DNA of 64,000 nucleotides from Rhizobiales bacterium dw_265 (GCA_018449595.1 JAAVUU010000004.1:62001-126000); one strand, 5' to 3'; positions 20,406 through 29,357 are shown, counted from the stretch's first letter. Notes: generated by a model not told the origin, from the sequence alone. Translations and numbers: made by a program.

Positions 20406-21292
20406 GCAGGCACCTTCACGCCGCGAACTTCGTCGGCATAGGCGTTCATCAGGGTCTCGGTCAGGGCGCCGGGCTTGAAGGTGTAAGGCCCGATCTCCGA
20501 CACCGGGGTGACTTCCGCCGCCGAGCCGGTGAGGAAACATTCGGTGAAGCCCGACATCTCCTCCGGCATGATATGCCGCTCCACCACCTTGACGCCGCGC
20601 GCCTTGGCAATCGCGATCACCGACTGGCGGGTGATGCCGTTGAGGAAACAGTCGGGATCGGGGGTATGCAGCACGCCGTCCTGCACGAAGAAGACATTGG
20701 CGCCGGTCGCCTCGGCCACGTAACCGCGATAGTCGAACATCATCGCGTCGGCATAGCCCTTGGCTTCGGCTTCATGCTTGGAGATGGTGCAGATCATGTA
20801 GAGGCCCGCCGCCTTGGCATGCACCGGCTCGGTCTCCGCCGAAGGCCGCTTCCAGCGCGAGATGTCCAGCCGGATGCCTTTCAGCTTTTCCGCCGGGCTG
20901 AAATAGGACGGCCAGGGCCAGCAGGCGACGGCGACATGGATGGTCGTGCTTTGCGCCGACACCGCCATCATCTCGCTGCCGCGAAACGCCACCGGACGCA
21001 GGTAACCGTCCTTGATGTTCTGCACCGCAGCGGCGTCAATACAGGCTTGGTTGATCTGGTCCTTGGTATACGGAATCGTCATGCCCAGCGCCTCGGCCGA
21101 CTTGAACAGCCGGTCGGTATGTTCCTGCAGCTTGTAGATCTTGCCGTTGTAGATGCGCTGGCCCTCGAACACGCAGGAACCGTAATGCAGGCCATGGGTC
21201 AGCACATGGGTCTTGGCGTCCTTCCAGGGCACCAGCTTGCCGTCATGCCAGAGCGAGCCGTCGCGCTGGTCGAAAGGGATCACGTCTGCCAT
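20402..21292 (-). CDS. ilvE: Branched-chain amino acid aminotransferase
   Basis: A PLP-dependent fold-type IV transaminase that converts the 2-keto acids of Val, Leu and Ile. The 296-residue protein has the N-terminal GLHYGSCVFEGQR motif, the PLP lysine in HAKAAGLYM (residue ~158), and EATGANVFFV and FLNGITRQSV near the active site. Length is normal for class IV enzymes. It diverges from the OmpR-like gene; the gap holds a GC-rich hairpin near 21320-21365. Confidence 0.95.
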   Translation of the reverse strand: MADVIPFDQRDGSLWHDGKLVPWKDAKTHVLTHGLHYGSCVFEGQRIYNGKIYKLQEHTDRLFKSAEALGMTIPYTKDQINQACIDAAAVQNIKDGYLRPVAFRGSEMMAVSAQSTTIHVAVACWPWPSYFSPAEKLKGIRLDISRWKRPSAETEPVHAKAAGLYMICTISKHEAEAKGYADAMMFDYRGYVAEATGANVFFVQDGVLHTPDPDCFLNGITRQSVIAIAKARGVKVVERHIMPEEMSGFTECFLTGSAAEVTPVSEIGPYTFKPGALTETLMNAYADEVRGVKVPA

Positions 21293-21454
21293 CGTCTTAA
21301 AGTCCTGTTCCTCTGCCCCCCTCCCCTATCGGGGCGCGGGCTTGCCCGTCCCCATGGGAGGGCCTAGTTTTTCTGGGATGTATTGCAGCATGACGGGTGT
21401 GAAACCCGCAAGGGTCACATGGGCTTTTTGGCCCTTTCCAAAGGCATGGCAGCC

Positions 21455-22174
21455 ATGAGTATCCCGGTTCCGGCGGGCCCCGTTCCAGTGGGAGACGAAC
21501 CGCACCTTCTGGTGGTTGACGACGATGAACGGCTGCGCGCCCTGCTGCAGCGCTATCTGTCGTCCAACGGCTACCGGGTGACGGCGGCGCCGGGCGCGGC
21601 CGAGGCCCGCGCCCTGATGAAAAGCATGGAATTCGACCTGCTGATCCTGGATGTGATGATGCCCGGCGAATCCGGCCTGGACCTGACCGGCAGTGTGCGC
21701 AAGGACTCCACCGTCCCCATCCTGATGCTGACGGCGCGCGGCGATCCCGCCGACCGCATCGCCGGGCTGGAACAGGGCGCCGACGACTACCTGCCCAAGC
21801 CGTTCGAACCGCGCGAACTGCTGCTGCGGGTGAATTCGCTGCTGCGCCGGGTGGCGCCGCCGGAAGCCCCCGCCATCGGCCCGGTGCGGATGGGCGCGGC
21901 GCTGTTCGATCCCGCCAATGCCCGGCTGACCCGTTCGGGAAAGCCGGTGAAGCTGACCGGGGCGGAAGCCGCCCTGTTGCAATTGTTCGCCACCCATGCC
22001 GGGCGGCCGTTTTCCCGAAGTGAATTGTGCAAGCGGCTGAATGTGGCGCTGGAACGCTCCATCGACGTGCAGGTGACGCGCCTGCGCCGCAAGATCGAGG
22101 AAGACCCCAAACTGCCGCTCTACCTGCAGACAGTGCGTGGCGTGGGTTACATGCTGGTGCCTGATCGTGGATGA
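21455..22174 (+). CDS. OmpR-family response regulator
   Basis: A 239-residue two-component regulator. The receiver domain has the acidic pair VDDDE (residues 21-25), phosphoacceptor Asp66 (LLILDVMMPG), and the switch TARG and lysine KPF. The winged-helix DNA-binding domain ends in RGVGYMLVPDRG. ATG 21455 (MSIPVPAG) is used because AAGG lies ten bases upstream; ATG 21446 is an alternative. The partner kinase follows. Between them is a second, diverged copy of the regulator's C-terminal tail (see 22227). Confidence 0.92.
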   Translation: MSIPVPAGPVPVGDEPHLLVVDDDERLRALLQRYLSSNGYRVTAAPGAAEARALMKSMEFDLLILDVMMPGESGLDLTGSVRKDSTVPILMLTARGDPADRIAGLEQGADDYLPKPFEPRELLLRVNSLLRRVAPPEAPAIGPVRMGAALFDPANARLTRSGKPVKLTGAEAALLQLFATHAGRPFSRSELCKRLNVALERSIDVQVTRLRRKIEEDPKLPLYLQTVRGVGYMLVPDRG

Positions 22175-22199
22175 CGTCATCACGCCCCGCTTTTTAAAT

Positions 22200-22223
22200 G
22201 CCCCAATGCGGACGCATTGGGGC
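22200..22223. repeat. Perfect hairpin in the regulator-kinase junction
   Basis: GCCCCAATGCG-GA-CGCATTGGGGC is an 11-bp perfect inverted repeat with a two-base center. It is not followed by a T-run. It lies in the extra DNA between the regulator stop and the leftover regulator tail. Confidence 0.7.
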
Positions 22224-22226
22224 GGG

Positions 22227-22265
22227 CGCGGGGTCGGCTATATGCTCGTACCTGGCCGTGGGTGA
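22227..22265 (+). pseudogene. Leftover C-terminal tail of a second OmpR-like regulator
   Basis: Thirteen codons read RGVGYMLVPGRG then TGA, nearly the same peptide as the end of the intact regulator at 22136-22174 (RGVGYMLVPDRG then TGA), yet nine of the codons differ, mostly at third positions. Nothing regulator-like precedes it. The stop overlaps the kinase GTG start at 22258, which looks like the ancestral regulator-kinase overlap. Confidence 0.75.
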
Positions 22266-23586
22266 ACCCTTCCGCATCAAGCATGTCCTGCCGCGCCATT
22301 TGTTCGGCCGCTCGCTGATCATCATCGTCGCGCCCATCGTGCTGCTGCAGGCGATCGTCGCCTATGTCTTTTTCGAGCGCGACCTCGACACCACCACAAG
22401 GCGGCTGGCGCGCGACGTCGCCGCCGACATCGCCTTGCTGGTGGCGGTGGAAGACAATCATGCCGGCGCCGACCGGCTGCGCCTGCGGGCGCTGGCGGCG
22501 CGGCAGCTGGACTACCAGATCCGCTTCCTGCCGGGAGACAATCTGCCGCCCTTCCATGGCAAGCTGACAAGCACCATCGACGTGGCGCTGGACGACATCC
22601 TGGAACAGCGCATCGGCAAGGACCGCGACTTCCGCGCCGCGCGCAGCGGCGACGGCTTCGAGATTCGCGTCGACGTGCATGACGGCGTGCTGGCCGTGCA
22701 GGTGCCGCGCGAACGCATCACCGTTTCCAAGCCCGACATCTTCATCCTGTGGATGGTGGGATCGGCGCTGATCCTGATGGGCGTGGCCATCCTGTTCCTG
22801 CGCAACCAGGTGCGTCCCATCGAAAGACTGGCGCGCGCCGCCGACAATTTCGGCAAGGGCCGGGCCGTGCCCGATTTCAAGCCCTATGGCGCGGTGGAAG
22901 TGCGCCGCGCCGCCCAGGCCTTCATCACCATGCGCGAGCGCATCGAGCGCCATGTCAGCCAGCGCACCGAAATGCTGGCCGGCGTCAGCCACGATCTCAA
23001 GACGCCGCTGACCCGGCTGAAACTGGCGCTGGCCATGATGCCCGACGATCCGGAAGCCGCCTCGATGCGCGGCGACATCGCCGAGATGGAGCACATGCTG
23101 GACGAATATCTCGCCTTCGCGCGCGGCGAGGGCGGTGAGGAATCCGCCGTCACCGACCTGGGCGAGCTGGTGCGCGATGCCGCCGCCGCCAGCGCCAAGG
23201 CCCGCCAGCGCGAGGATGTGACGGTGACCGCGCCGCCCCGTGTCGAGGTCAGCGTCAAGCGCGCGGGGCTGCGGCGGGTGCTGACCAACCTGATAGACAA
23301 TGCGCTGAAACATGGCAGCCGGGTGGCGGTGACCCTGACCCAGAACCGCGAGGAGCGGGTGGTGGAAATCGCGGTCGAGGACAATGGCCCCGGCATTCCC
23401 GAAGCGCGGCGGGAGGAGGCCTTCCGCCCATTCCACCGCCTGGACCAGGGCCGCAACCTGCAAGTCGGCGGCTCGGGCCTCGGCCTGGCCATCGCCCGCG
23501 ACATTGCCCGCGCCCATGGCGGGGATATCCTCCTGGGCACTTCCGCCCTGGGCGGACTGAAGGCTGTGGTCCGCCTGCCGATGTGA
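22258..23586 (+). CDS. EnvZ-like sensor histidine kinase
   Basis: A 442-residue inner-membrane kinase read from GTG 22258. TM1 is at residues ~17-39 (LIIIVAPIVLLQAIVAYVFF), a periplasmic sensor loop spans ~45-158, TM2 is ~161-181, and then come HAMP, the H-box VSHDLKTP (His245), and the HATPase domain with LIDNALKHG, DNGPGIP and GSGLGLAI. The order matches EnvZ. The GTG start is inferred from the overlap with the old regulator stop and from the PFRIKHVLPRHLFGRSL opening typical of alphaproteobacterial EnvZ homologues. Its substrate is presumably the regulator at 21455. Confidence 0.93.
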   Translation: MGEPFRIKHVLPRHLFGRSLIIIVAPIVLLQAIVAYVFFERDLDTTTRRLARDVAADIALLVAVEDNHAGADRLRLRALAARQLDYQIRFLPGDNLPPFHGKLTSTIDVALDDILEQRIGKDRDFRAARSGDGFEIRVDVHDGVLAVQVPRERITVSKPDIFILWMVGSALILMGVAILFLRNQVRPIERLARAADNFGKGRAVPDFKPYGAVEVRRAAQAFITMRERIERHVSQRTEMLAGVSHDLKTPLTRLKLALAMMPDDPEAASMRGDIAEMEHMLDEYLAFARGEGGEESAVTDLGELVRDAAAASAKARQREDVTVTAPPRVEVSVKRAGLRRVLTNLIDNALKHGSRVAVTLTQNREERVVEIAVEDNGPGIPEARREEAFRPFHRLDQGRNLQVGGSGLGLAIARDIARAHGGDILLGTSALGGLKAVVRLPM

Positions 23587-23809
23587 GCGGCTTTTGCTAT
23601 CCAACAGATTTTCGGCTGGAATCCGCGCAAAGCGCGGGTGTTTCCAGCGAAAAATCCCGCCCCCTCCCCCCTTGTCCACCATCATCCGCATGCCGCATCG
23701 CACCTTTCGAGGGCGATTTTACCACCGGCGAACAGCGTGTGGATAAGGCGCGGCGAATGCTGACATAATTGCGGGCAAATATCGGTCCCAGCACACGCAA
23801 GGAGCGACC

Positions 23810-24511
23810 ATGGCCGCCAGCCTGCCCACCCTGATGCCCACCCGCGCCAGCGGCGAGACTTTTGGCGGCGTCACCTATCACATTGATGGCGAACTGGTGC
23901 CGGTCTTGTCGGTGGATGTTACCACCATGCCGGTCTATTTCGAGCATCATATCCTGCTGTGGAAGCATCCCAGCGTGCGTATCACCCTGAAGGCGCTGAA
24001 GGGCATGCTGAAGCGCATGATGGCGGGAATGCAGATCTTCGTCACCCAGGCGGCGGGCAATGGCATCGTCGCCTTCAGCCGCGACGGCGCCGGCCATATC
24101 GTGCCCATCCATCTGGCGCGCGGCCAGGAGATCATGGTGCGCGAACACCAGTTCCTCGCCGCCACCGACAATATCGACTACAGCTTCGAGCGGGTGCGCG
24201 GCATCTCCAACATGCTGTTCGGGCAGTCGGGCTTCTTCATCGACCGCTTCCACGGCCACCAGGGCGACGGCGTGTTGTGGCTGCACGGCTATGGCAATGT
24301 CTTCGAGAAGGTGCTGGCCGCCGGCGAAAGCATCGACATCGAACCCGGCGGCTGGCTCTACAAGGACAGTTCGGTGCGGATGGAGACGGTGGTGGACCGG
24401 CTGTCCAGCGGACTGTTCGGGGCGTCGTTCAACTTCATCGTCAACCGCTTCACCGGCCCGGGCCGGGTCGGCATCCAGAGCATGTATCTGCACATGCCCA
24501 GTGAGGAGTAA
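23810..24511 (+). CDS. AIM24-family protein
   Basis: A 233-residue soluble beta-rich protein of the TIGR00266/AIM24 group, named after a yeast mitochondrial protein; the bacterial role is not established. The family signature is in TYHIDGELVPVLSVDV, VPIHLARGQEIMVREHQFLAA and the C-terminal GPGRVGIQSMYL. No signal peptide. The gap before it (23587-23809) has no gene. A copy of the palindromic repeat follows its stop within five bases. Confidence 0.85.
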   Translation: MAASLPTLMPTRASGETFGGVTYHIDGELVPVLSVDVTTMPVYFEHHILLWKHPSVRITLKALKGMLKRMMAGMQIFVTQAAGNGIVAFSRDGAGHIVPIHLARGQEIMVREHQFLAATDNIDYSFERVRGISNMLFGQSGFFIDRFHGHQGDGVLWLHGYGNVFEKVLAAGESIDIEPGGWLYKDSSVRMETVVDRLSSGLFGASFNFIVNRFTGPGRVGIQSMYLHMPSEE

Positions 24512-24515
24512 TCCC

Positions 24516-24549
24516 GTCATGGCCCGCAAATGCGGGCCACCCAGGTGAC
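24516..24549. repeat. Dispersed palindromic repeat, copy A
   Basis: Core TGGCCCGCA-AA-TGCGGGCCA (perfect 9-bp arms, 24520-24539), flanked by GTCA on the left and CCCAGGTGAC on the right. Same family as copies at 24591, 36738, 52183 and 52248. Confidence 0.85.
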
Positions 24550-24590
24550 ATCCGCGTTATCCTGTCAGGCATCGCGATGCATCAAACTGG

Positions 24591-24615
24591 ATGGCCCGCA
24601 TGAAGCGGGCCATGA
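24591..24615. repeat. Dispersed palindromic repeat, copy B (short form)
   Basis: Arms ATGGCCCGC / GCGGGCCAT with a five-base loop (24600-24604), then GAC. It lacks the CACCTGGG flank on the left. It stands 41 bases from copy A. Confidence 0.75.
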
Positions 24616-24657
24616 CGAATTGGGTGGAGGCAATAGCAGGCTGCTGAGCGGCGAGCC

Positions 24658-25464
24658 TCAGCCCAGTTCTTCCGCCCGCTTGCGGGCGGCGGCGACGGCG
24701 CGTTTGACCAGCGGCGTCAGGCCGTCCGCGGCCATGAACACCGATAGCGCGGCGTGCGTGGTGCCGCCGGGGCTGCTGACGGCTTCGCGCAGGGCGCTGG
24801 CGGGCGACTTGTCCGCCGCCAGCAACGCGCCCGCCCCCGCCACCGTGGCGCGGGCGAATTTTTCGGCCTGGGCGCGCGGCAATCCTTCCGCGATGCCCGC
24901 CTCGGTCAAGGCTTCGGCGAACAGGAACAGATAGGCCGGGCCGGAACCCGATACCGCCGTGACGCTGTCAATCAGCTTTTCTTTCGCAACCCATTCGGTG
25001 GCGCCCAAGGCCGACAGCAACGAAACCGCCTTCTTGCGATCCGCCGCGGTCACGCCTTTGGCGGCATAAAGCCCGGTGATGCCATGGCCGATGGCGCCCG
25101 GGGTGTTGGGCATGGCGCGAATGATGCGCGCTTTCTTGCCCCAGGCTTTCGCCAGCGCCGAAACCGACGTGCCCGCCGCGATGGAGATCATCAGCGCCGA
25201 TTGCGCGAAGCCAGCCAGCGCCGCCGCCTCGCCTTTCAGGATTTGCGGCTTGATCGCCACGATGCAGACCGAGGGCTTGGCTTTTCCCTGTGTTGGCACC
25301 TGCGACGGCGCGGCGAACAGCGCGATCTTTTTCGCCCTGGCGAGTTTGCGGATTTCCGCCGAGGGCCTGGGCTCGACCACCGCGATGGATTTGACGCCGG
25401 TCTTGAGCCAGCCCTTGAGCAGGGCCGAACCCATCCTGCCCGCGCCGACAAGAAGAAGGCTCAC
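24658..25464 (-). CDS. proC: Pyrroline-5-carboxylate reductase
   Basis: Last step of proline synthesis: reduces 1-pyrroline-5-carboxylate with NAD(P)H. The Rossmann motif is LLVGAGRMGSALL (residues 4-16), and the family marks SGSGPAYLFLF and SSPGGTT are in the C-terminal half. It starts with GTG 25464, overlapping the upstream gene's stop by four bases (GTGA); reading further upstream enters an unrelated gene. 268 residues is normal. Confidence 0.93.
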   Translation of the reverse strand: MSLLLVGAGRMGSALLKGWLKTGVKSIAVVEPRPSAEIRKLARAKKIALFAAPSQVPTQGKAKPSVCIVAIKPQILKGEAAALAGFAQSALMISIAAGTSVSALAKAWGKKARIIRAMPNTPGAIGHGITGLYAAKGVTAADRKKAVSLLSALGATEWVAKEKLIDSVTAVSGSGPAYLFLFAEALTEAGIAEGLPRAQAEKFARATVAGAGALLAADKSPASALREAVSSPGGTTHAALSVFMAADGLTPLVKRAVAAARKRAEELG

Positions 25465-25967
25465 GCTTGTCCGGCGCACTCCAGCACCGCCGCCGCGATC
25501 GCTTCGTCCGCCGTCTTGCCGCCCCACAGCACGAACTGGAAGGCCGGGTAGTAATGCTCGCAGGCTTCCAGCGCCAGGTTGAGCAGCGCCTCGCACTGGG
25601 CGGCGCTGGCCTCGGCGTCGGGAAAGATCATGGCGTGGCGGAAGATGATGGTGCCGTCCTGCGGCCACAGGTCGAAATGGCCGATCCACAGCTTGGCGTT
25701 CACCGCCATCAGCAGGTCGGCGACATTCTGGCGGCGGGTGCCCTCGCTGATGCGCATGTCGAAGGCGCTGGACAGGTGCAGCGACTGCAGGTCTTCCCGC
25801 CAGGAAAAGCTGAAATGATGGTCGCTCCACTTGCCCGCTACCGACAGGTTGAGTTCGTCGCGGCCCGCCCGCTCGAAGGCCCAGCCATTGGCTTCCACCG
25901 CATGCTCCAGCAAATCCAGGGGATGCAGGGTGTCCAGCGGCTCGTCATCGAGATGGGTAATGGTCAT
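25461..25967 (-). CDS. YbjN domain-containing protein
   Basis: 168 residues, start ATG 25967 (MTITHLDDEPLD). YbjN proteins have an alpha/beta fold resembling type III secretion chaperones; the role is unclear, with a suggested link to sensing or protein interaction. The conserved stretch is FERAGRDELNLSVAGKWSDHHFSFSWRED, and the middle has NAKLWIGHFDLWPQDGTIIFRH. It is translationally coupled to proC, a pairing often seen in alphaproteobacteria. Confidence 0.85.
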   Translation of the reverse strand: MTITHLDDEPLDTLHPLDLLEHAVEANGWAFERAGRDELNLSVAGKWSDHHFSFSWREDLQSLHLSSAFDMRISEGTRRQNVADLLMAVNAKLWIGHFDLWPQDGTIIFRHAMIFPDAEASAAQCEALLNLALEACEHYYPAFQFVLWGGKTADEAIAAAVLECAGQA

Positions 25968-26130
25968 CGTGCAATCTCCCAGCCGGGCACAAAACGAAGC
26001 AGTAGGAATCCAAACTGGCACAACATCTGGAGAAAACAAGAGTCCGCCGCGCCTGATCCCCGCCGGGAAAAAAGATTCCACAGCTTTGATTCAGCACACA
26101 GATTCGTGACGCGGGAGTCGGGGATGACTC

Positions 26131-26382
26131 CTAAGTGCTTGATTTGGATTCCAAAGCGGCCACACGCGCGGCAAGGGCTTCGTTCTCGGCACGGGCCTTG
26201 GCGGCCATCGCCTTCACCGCCTCGAATTCCTCGCGCGGCACGAAATCCATGTCGGCCACCAGCCGCTCCAGCCGCTGGCGCATGAAGGTGTCGATCTCGG
26301 TACGGACGCTCTGGGCCATGCCGGCGGCGTCGGTGAAGGCCTTCGCCATGCCGTCCAGGAACGGATTATCGGTCTGCGCCAT
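26131..26382 (-). CDS. UbiK-family accessory factor (BMFP domain)
   Basis: An 83-residue protein: helical BMFP-type N-terminus (FLDGMAKAFTDAAGMAQSVRTEID) and C-terminal coiled coil with many Ala/Glu residues. UbiK assists late steps of ubiquinone biosynthesis in the Ubi complex; in Salmonella-type members the same fold was described as a membrane-fusogenic protein. ATG 26382 is used because GGAGG lies five bases upstream; an in-frame GTG at 26394 is less likely. It is divergent from lgt. Confidence 0.8.
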   Translation of the reverse strand: MAQTDNPFLDGMAKAFTDAAGMAQSVRTEIDTFMRQRLERLVADMDFVPREEFEAVKAMAAKARAENEALAARVAALESKSST

Positions 26383-26461
26383 GAAAACCTCCACTTTCCC
26401 GTTCTATACCACCGGAAAGCCGCCTTGACACAAGCCGCAAAGCACCCCCGTTTACGCCCGA

Positions 26462-27343
26462 ATGATCCAGGCCCTGCTTCCCTATCCCCATATCGACCCG
26501 GTGCTGCTGCATATCTGGGGGCCGCTGGAAATCCGCTGGTACGCCATCAGCTATATCGCCGGCATCGTGCTGGGCTGGTGGGGCGTGGTGCGGGTGCTGC
26601 GGATAAAGCCGCTCTGGGCCCATCCGCCCTTCAACGGCAAGCCCCCGGCGACCGAGGACGATATCGGCGACCTGGTGGTGTGGGCGACCTTCGGCGTCAT
26701 CCTGGGCGGGCGGCTGGGCTGGGTGCTGATCTACGGCACTCTTTTGTGCAGCGTCACGCCGCAATATGCCTCCTTCTGCGACGGACTGCCGATGGGGTTC
26801 CTCAACGATCCCATCCGCATCATCGCTGCCTGGGAAGGCGGCATGTCCTTTCATGGCGGCCTGTTGGGCGTGGTGGTCGCGGTCTGGCTGTTCTGCCGCA
26901 GCCGCAAGTTGAAGATGATGCCCATCGCCGACCTGGCTTGCGCCTTCGCGCCGCTGGGGCTCTTGTTCGGACGGCTGGCCAACTTCATCAATGGCGAGTT
27001 GTGGGGCCGGGTGACCGATATGCCCTGGGCGATGATCTTCCCGCGCGGCGGGCCGCTGCCGCGCCATCCCAGCCAGTTGTATGAAGCGGCCCTGGAAGGC
27101 GTGGTGCTGTTCGTGCTGCTGCAGATCGCGCTGCGGGTATTCCGCGCCAACGAGCGGCCCGGCCTGATATCCGCGCTATTCTTCCTGGGCTATGGCACTT
27201 TCCGTTTCATCTGCGAATGGTTCCGCGAGCCCGACACCCAGTTCATCGGCCCTGTCAGCATGGGCATGGCCTTGTCCGTCCCGATCTGGCTGGCGGCGGG
27301 GCTGCTGTTCTGGATCGCCTATAAAAAGCCAAAAGCAGCATGA
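26462..27343 (+). CDS. lgt: Prolipoprotein diacylglyceryl transferase
   Basis: Attaches diacylglycerol from phosphatidylglycerol to the lipobox cysteine in the inner membrane, the first lipoprotein-maturation step. The conserved SFHGGLLG contains the catalytic-region His, and the signature GRLANFINGELWGRVTDMPW follows; RHPSQLYEA is also intact. About seven hydrophobic helices. 293 residues. It overlaps the methyltransferase by four bases, in the lgt-midA-pgeF order known in alphaproteobacteria. Confidence 0.96.
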   Translation: MIQALLPYPHIDPVLLHIWGPLEIRWYAISYIAGIVLGWWGVVRVLRIKPLWAHPPFNGKPPATEDDIGDLVVWATFGVILGGRLGWVLIYGTLLCSVTPQYASFCDGLPMGFLNDPIRIIAAWEGGMSFHGGLLGVVVAVWLFCRSRKLKMMPIADLACAFAPLGLLFGRLANFINGELWGRVTDMPWAMIFPRGGPLPRHPSQLYEAALEGVVLFVLLQIALRVFRANERPGLISALFFLGYGTFRFICEWFREPDTQFIGPVSMGMALSVPIWLAAGLLFWIAYKKPKAA

Positions 27344-28422
27344 GGCTCGGCGGCCGTATCGCGGATCTGATCGAGGCCCAAGGGCCGATGTCGGTGGCGC
27401 AGTTCATGACCATCGCCCTGCTCGACCCGCAGGACGGCTATTACGCCACCCGCGATCCTTTCGGCGCAGGCGGCGATTTCACCACCGCGCCGGAAATCAG
27501 CCAGATGTTCGGCGAAATGGTGGGGCTGTGGCTGGTGCAGGCCTGGGCCGACCAGGGCTGTCCGAAAAATTCCCGGCTGGTGGAACTGGGTCCGGGGCGC
27601 GGCACACTCATGGCCGACATCCTGCGCGCCGCCGCGGTGGCGCCGGAATTCCTCGCCGACCTGGAGGTGGTGCTGGTGGAGGCCAGCCCGGTGCTGCAGC
27701 AGATGCAGGCGGAGAAGTTGCGCGGCTCCGGCGCGGATATTTCCTGGCAGAACCAGTTCGACGACAGTCTGGGCGACCGGCCGCTGTTCCTGGTCGCCAA
27801 CGAATTCTTCGACGCCCTGCCGGTGCGCCAATACGTCAAGACGCCGCGCGGCTGGTGCGAGCGCATGGTGACGGTGCTGGATGGCGAACTGGCCTTCGCG
27901 CTGGCGCCGGTGCCCGCCCACAAGACCCTGGTGCCCGCCGACCGCGAGGCCGCGCCCGAGGGCGGTGTTTATGAGACCTCGCCCGCCGCCATCGCTCTGT
28001 GCGAGACAATCGCCCGCATCGTCGCCGCCAGGGGCGGCGCGGCGCTGATGATCGACTATGGCTACAGCGCCGTCACGGGATTTGCGGAAACCCTGCAGGC
28101 GGTGGGCGGCCACCAGTTCGCCGAGGTGCTGGCCGAGCCCGGCGAGGACGATCTGTCCGCCCATGTGGATTTCGCGGCGCTGGCGGCGGCCGGCAAACGT
28201 GGCGGGGCCAATGTTTGCGGGCCCGTGACACAGGGCATGTTCTTGGCCACCATCGGCATTGTGGAGCGCGCCGAACAGCTGATGAAAAGCCACCCCGCCG
28301 AAGCCGAAAGCCTGCTGGCCGCCACCGGGCGGCTGATCGGAGGCGATCAGATGGGCACCCTGTTCAAGGCGCTGGCCTTCGTGCCGCCCTCGGTCGGCGA
28401 TGTCGCGGGTTTCGCGCCATGA
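27340..28422 (+). CDS. MidA/NDUFAF7-type SAM-dependent methyltransferase
   Basis: A 360-residue COG1565 arginine methyltransferase. In mitochondria the NDUFAF7 homologue methylates an arginine in a complex I subunit. The N-terminal motif GYYATRDPFGAGGDFTTAPEISQMFGE (residues 29-55, split by pattern) and SAM site LVELGPGRGTLM are present. The start ATG overlaps lgt; pgeF overlaps its end. Confidence 0.92.
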   Translation: MRLGGRIADLIEAQGPMSVAQFMTIALLDPQDGYYATRDPFGAGGDFTTAPEISQMFGEMVGLWLVQAWADQGCPKNSRLVELGPGRGTLMADILRAAAVAPEFLADLEVVLVEASPVLQQMQAEKLRGSGADISWQNQFDDSLGDRPLFLVANEFFDALPVRQYVKTPRGWCERMVTVLDGELAFALAPVPAHKTLVPADREAAPEGGVYETSPAAIALCETIARIVAARGGAALMIDYGYSAVTGFAETLQAVGGHQFAEVLAEPGEDDLSAHVDFAALAAAGKRGGANVCGPVTQGMFLATIGIVERAEQLMKSHPAEAESLLAATGRLIGGDQMGTLFKALAFVPPSVGDVAGFAP

Positions 28423-29234
28423 CCCAGATCAAAAGACTGCAAGCCGCCAACCTCAATGCCCCCGGCATCGCGCACGGCTTCTTCGGCAACAGCGGCGGGG
28501 TGTCGGACGGGCTTTATGCCTCACTGAATTGCGGCCCCGGCTCACAGGACCAGGCCGGGGCGGTGGCCGAGAACCGCCGCCGCATCGCCGAAACATTGGG
28601 GCCGGATGTCCAGCTCGTCAGCCTGTCCCAGGTCCATAGCGCCGTCGTCCACACCCTGCCCATATGGGACAGCGAGGCAAGACCGGCCCCGTCGCGCGAA
28701 GGCGCGACAAGAGTGGAAGGCGACGGCATGGTCACGACCACCCCGAATGTGGCGCTGGGCATCCTGACCGCCGACTGCGCCCCGGTGCTGCTGGCCGACC
28801 CCCGGGCCAAGGTGATCGGCGCCGCCCATGCCGGCTGGAAAGGCGCCCTGGGCCGGGACCGGCGCGGGGTGCTGGAAGCCACGGTCGAGGCGATGGAGAA
28901 GCTGGGCGCCAAGCGCGAGGGCATCCGCGCCGCCATCGGTCCCAGCATCAGCCAGGCCAACTACGAGGTGGGCTGGGACTTCCGGGACAGGTTCCTGGAA
29001 CTGGGGCTGCGCAACCGCCAGTTCTTTACCGCGTCGGACAAGGAAGGCCATTACCGCTTCGACCTGGAAGGCTATGCCGCCCATCGCCTGGCCATGGCGG
29101 GGGTGATGTCGGTCGAGAAACTGGGGGTCTGCACCTATCCGGCGGACAGCGGCTTTTTCAGCTTCCGCCGCACCACCCATGCCGGCGAGCCCGATTATGG
29201 CCGCCAAATCTCGGCAATTGTGCTTACCGGGTAA
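28419..29234 (+). CDS. pgeF: Peptidoglycan editing factor (laccase-domain)
   Basis: A 271-residue YfiH/LACC1-family protein. In E. coli the homologue removes misincorporated L-Ser in place of L-Ala from the peptidoglycan precursor. Zinc-site motifs are QVHSAVV (His), LTADCAPVLL (Cys) and AAHAGWKGAL (His). The start ATG overlaps the methyltransferase stop by four bases, closing the operon. Confidence 0.94.
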   Translation: MTQIKRLQAANLNAPGIAHGFFGNSGGVSDGLYASLNCGPGSQDQAGAVAENRRRIAETLGPDVQLVSLSQVHSAVVHTLPIWDSEARPAPSREGATRVEGDGMVTTTPNVALGILTADCAPVLLADPRAKVIGAAHAGWKGALGRDRRGVLEATVEAMEKLGAKREGIRAAIGPSISQANYEVGWDFRDRFLELGLRNRQFFTASDKEGHYRFDLEGYAAHRLAMAGVMSVEKLGVCTYPADSGFFSFRRTTHAGEPDYGRQISAIVLTG

Positions 29235-29357
29235 CAGACGCTTAGGCGAAAACCCAAGCGGCGCGCCTGCGGCGCTCCTGTGACCCCGGCCCCTGTTGCG
29301 GATGCGAAGCCCAGCCGCTAAAAGCCCGTCACCAAAATTTCATGCGTCGCAGCGTGT

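Noticed and set aside
22175-22199. A terminator between regulator and kinase
   Set aside because: The hairpin at 22200-22223 is not followed by a T-run on either strand, and the kinase is needed with the regulator. Read-through is likely.
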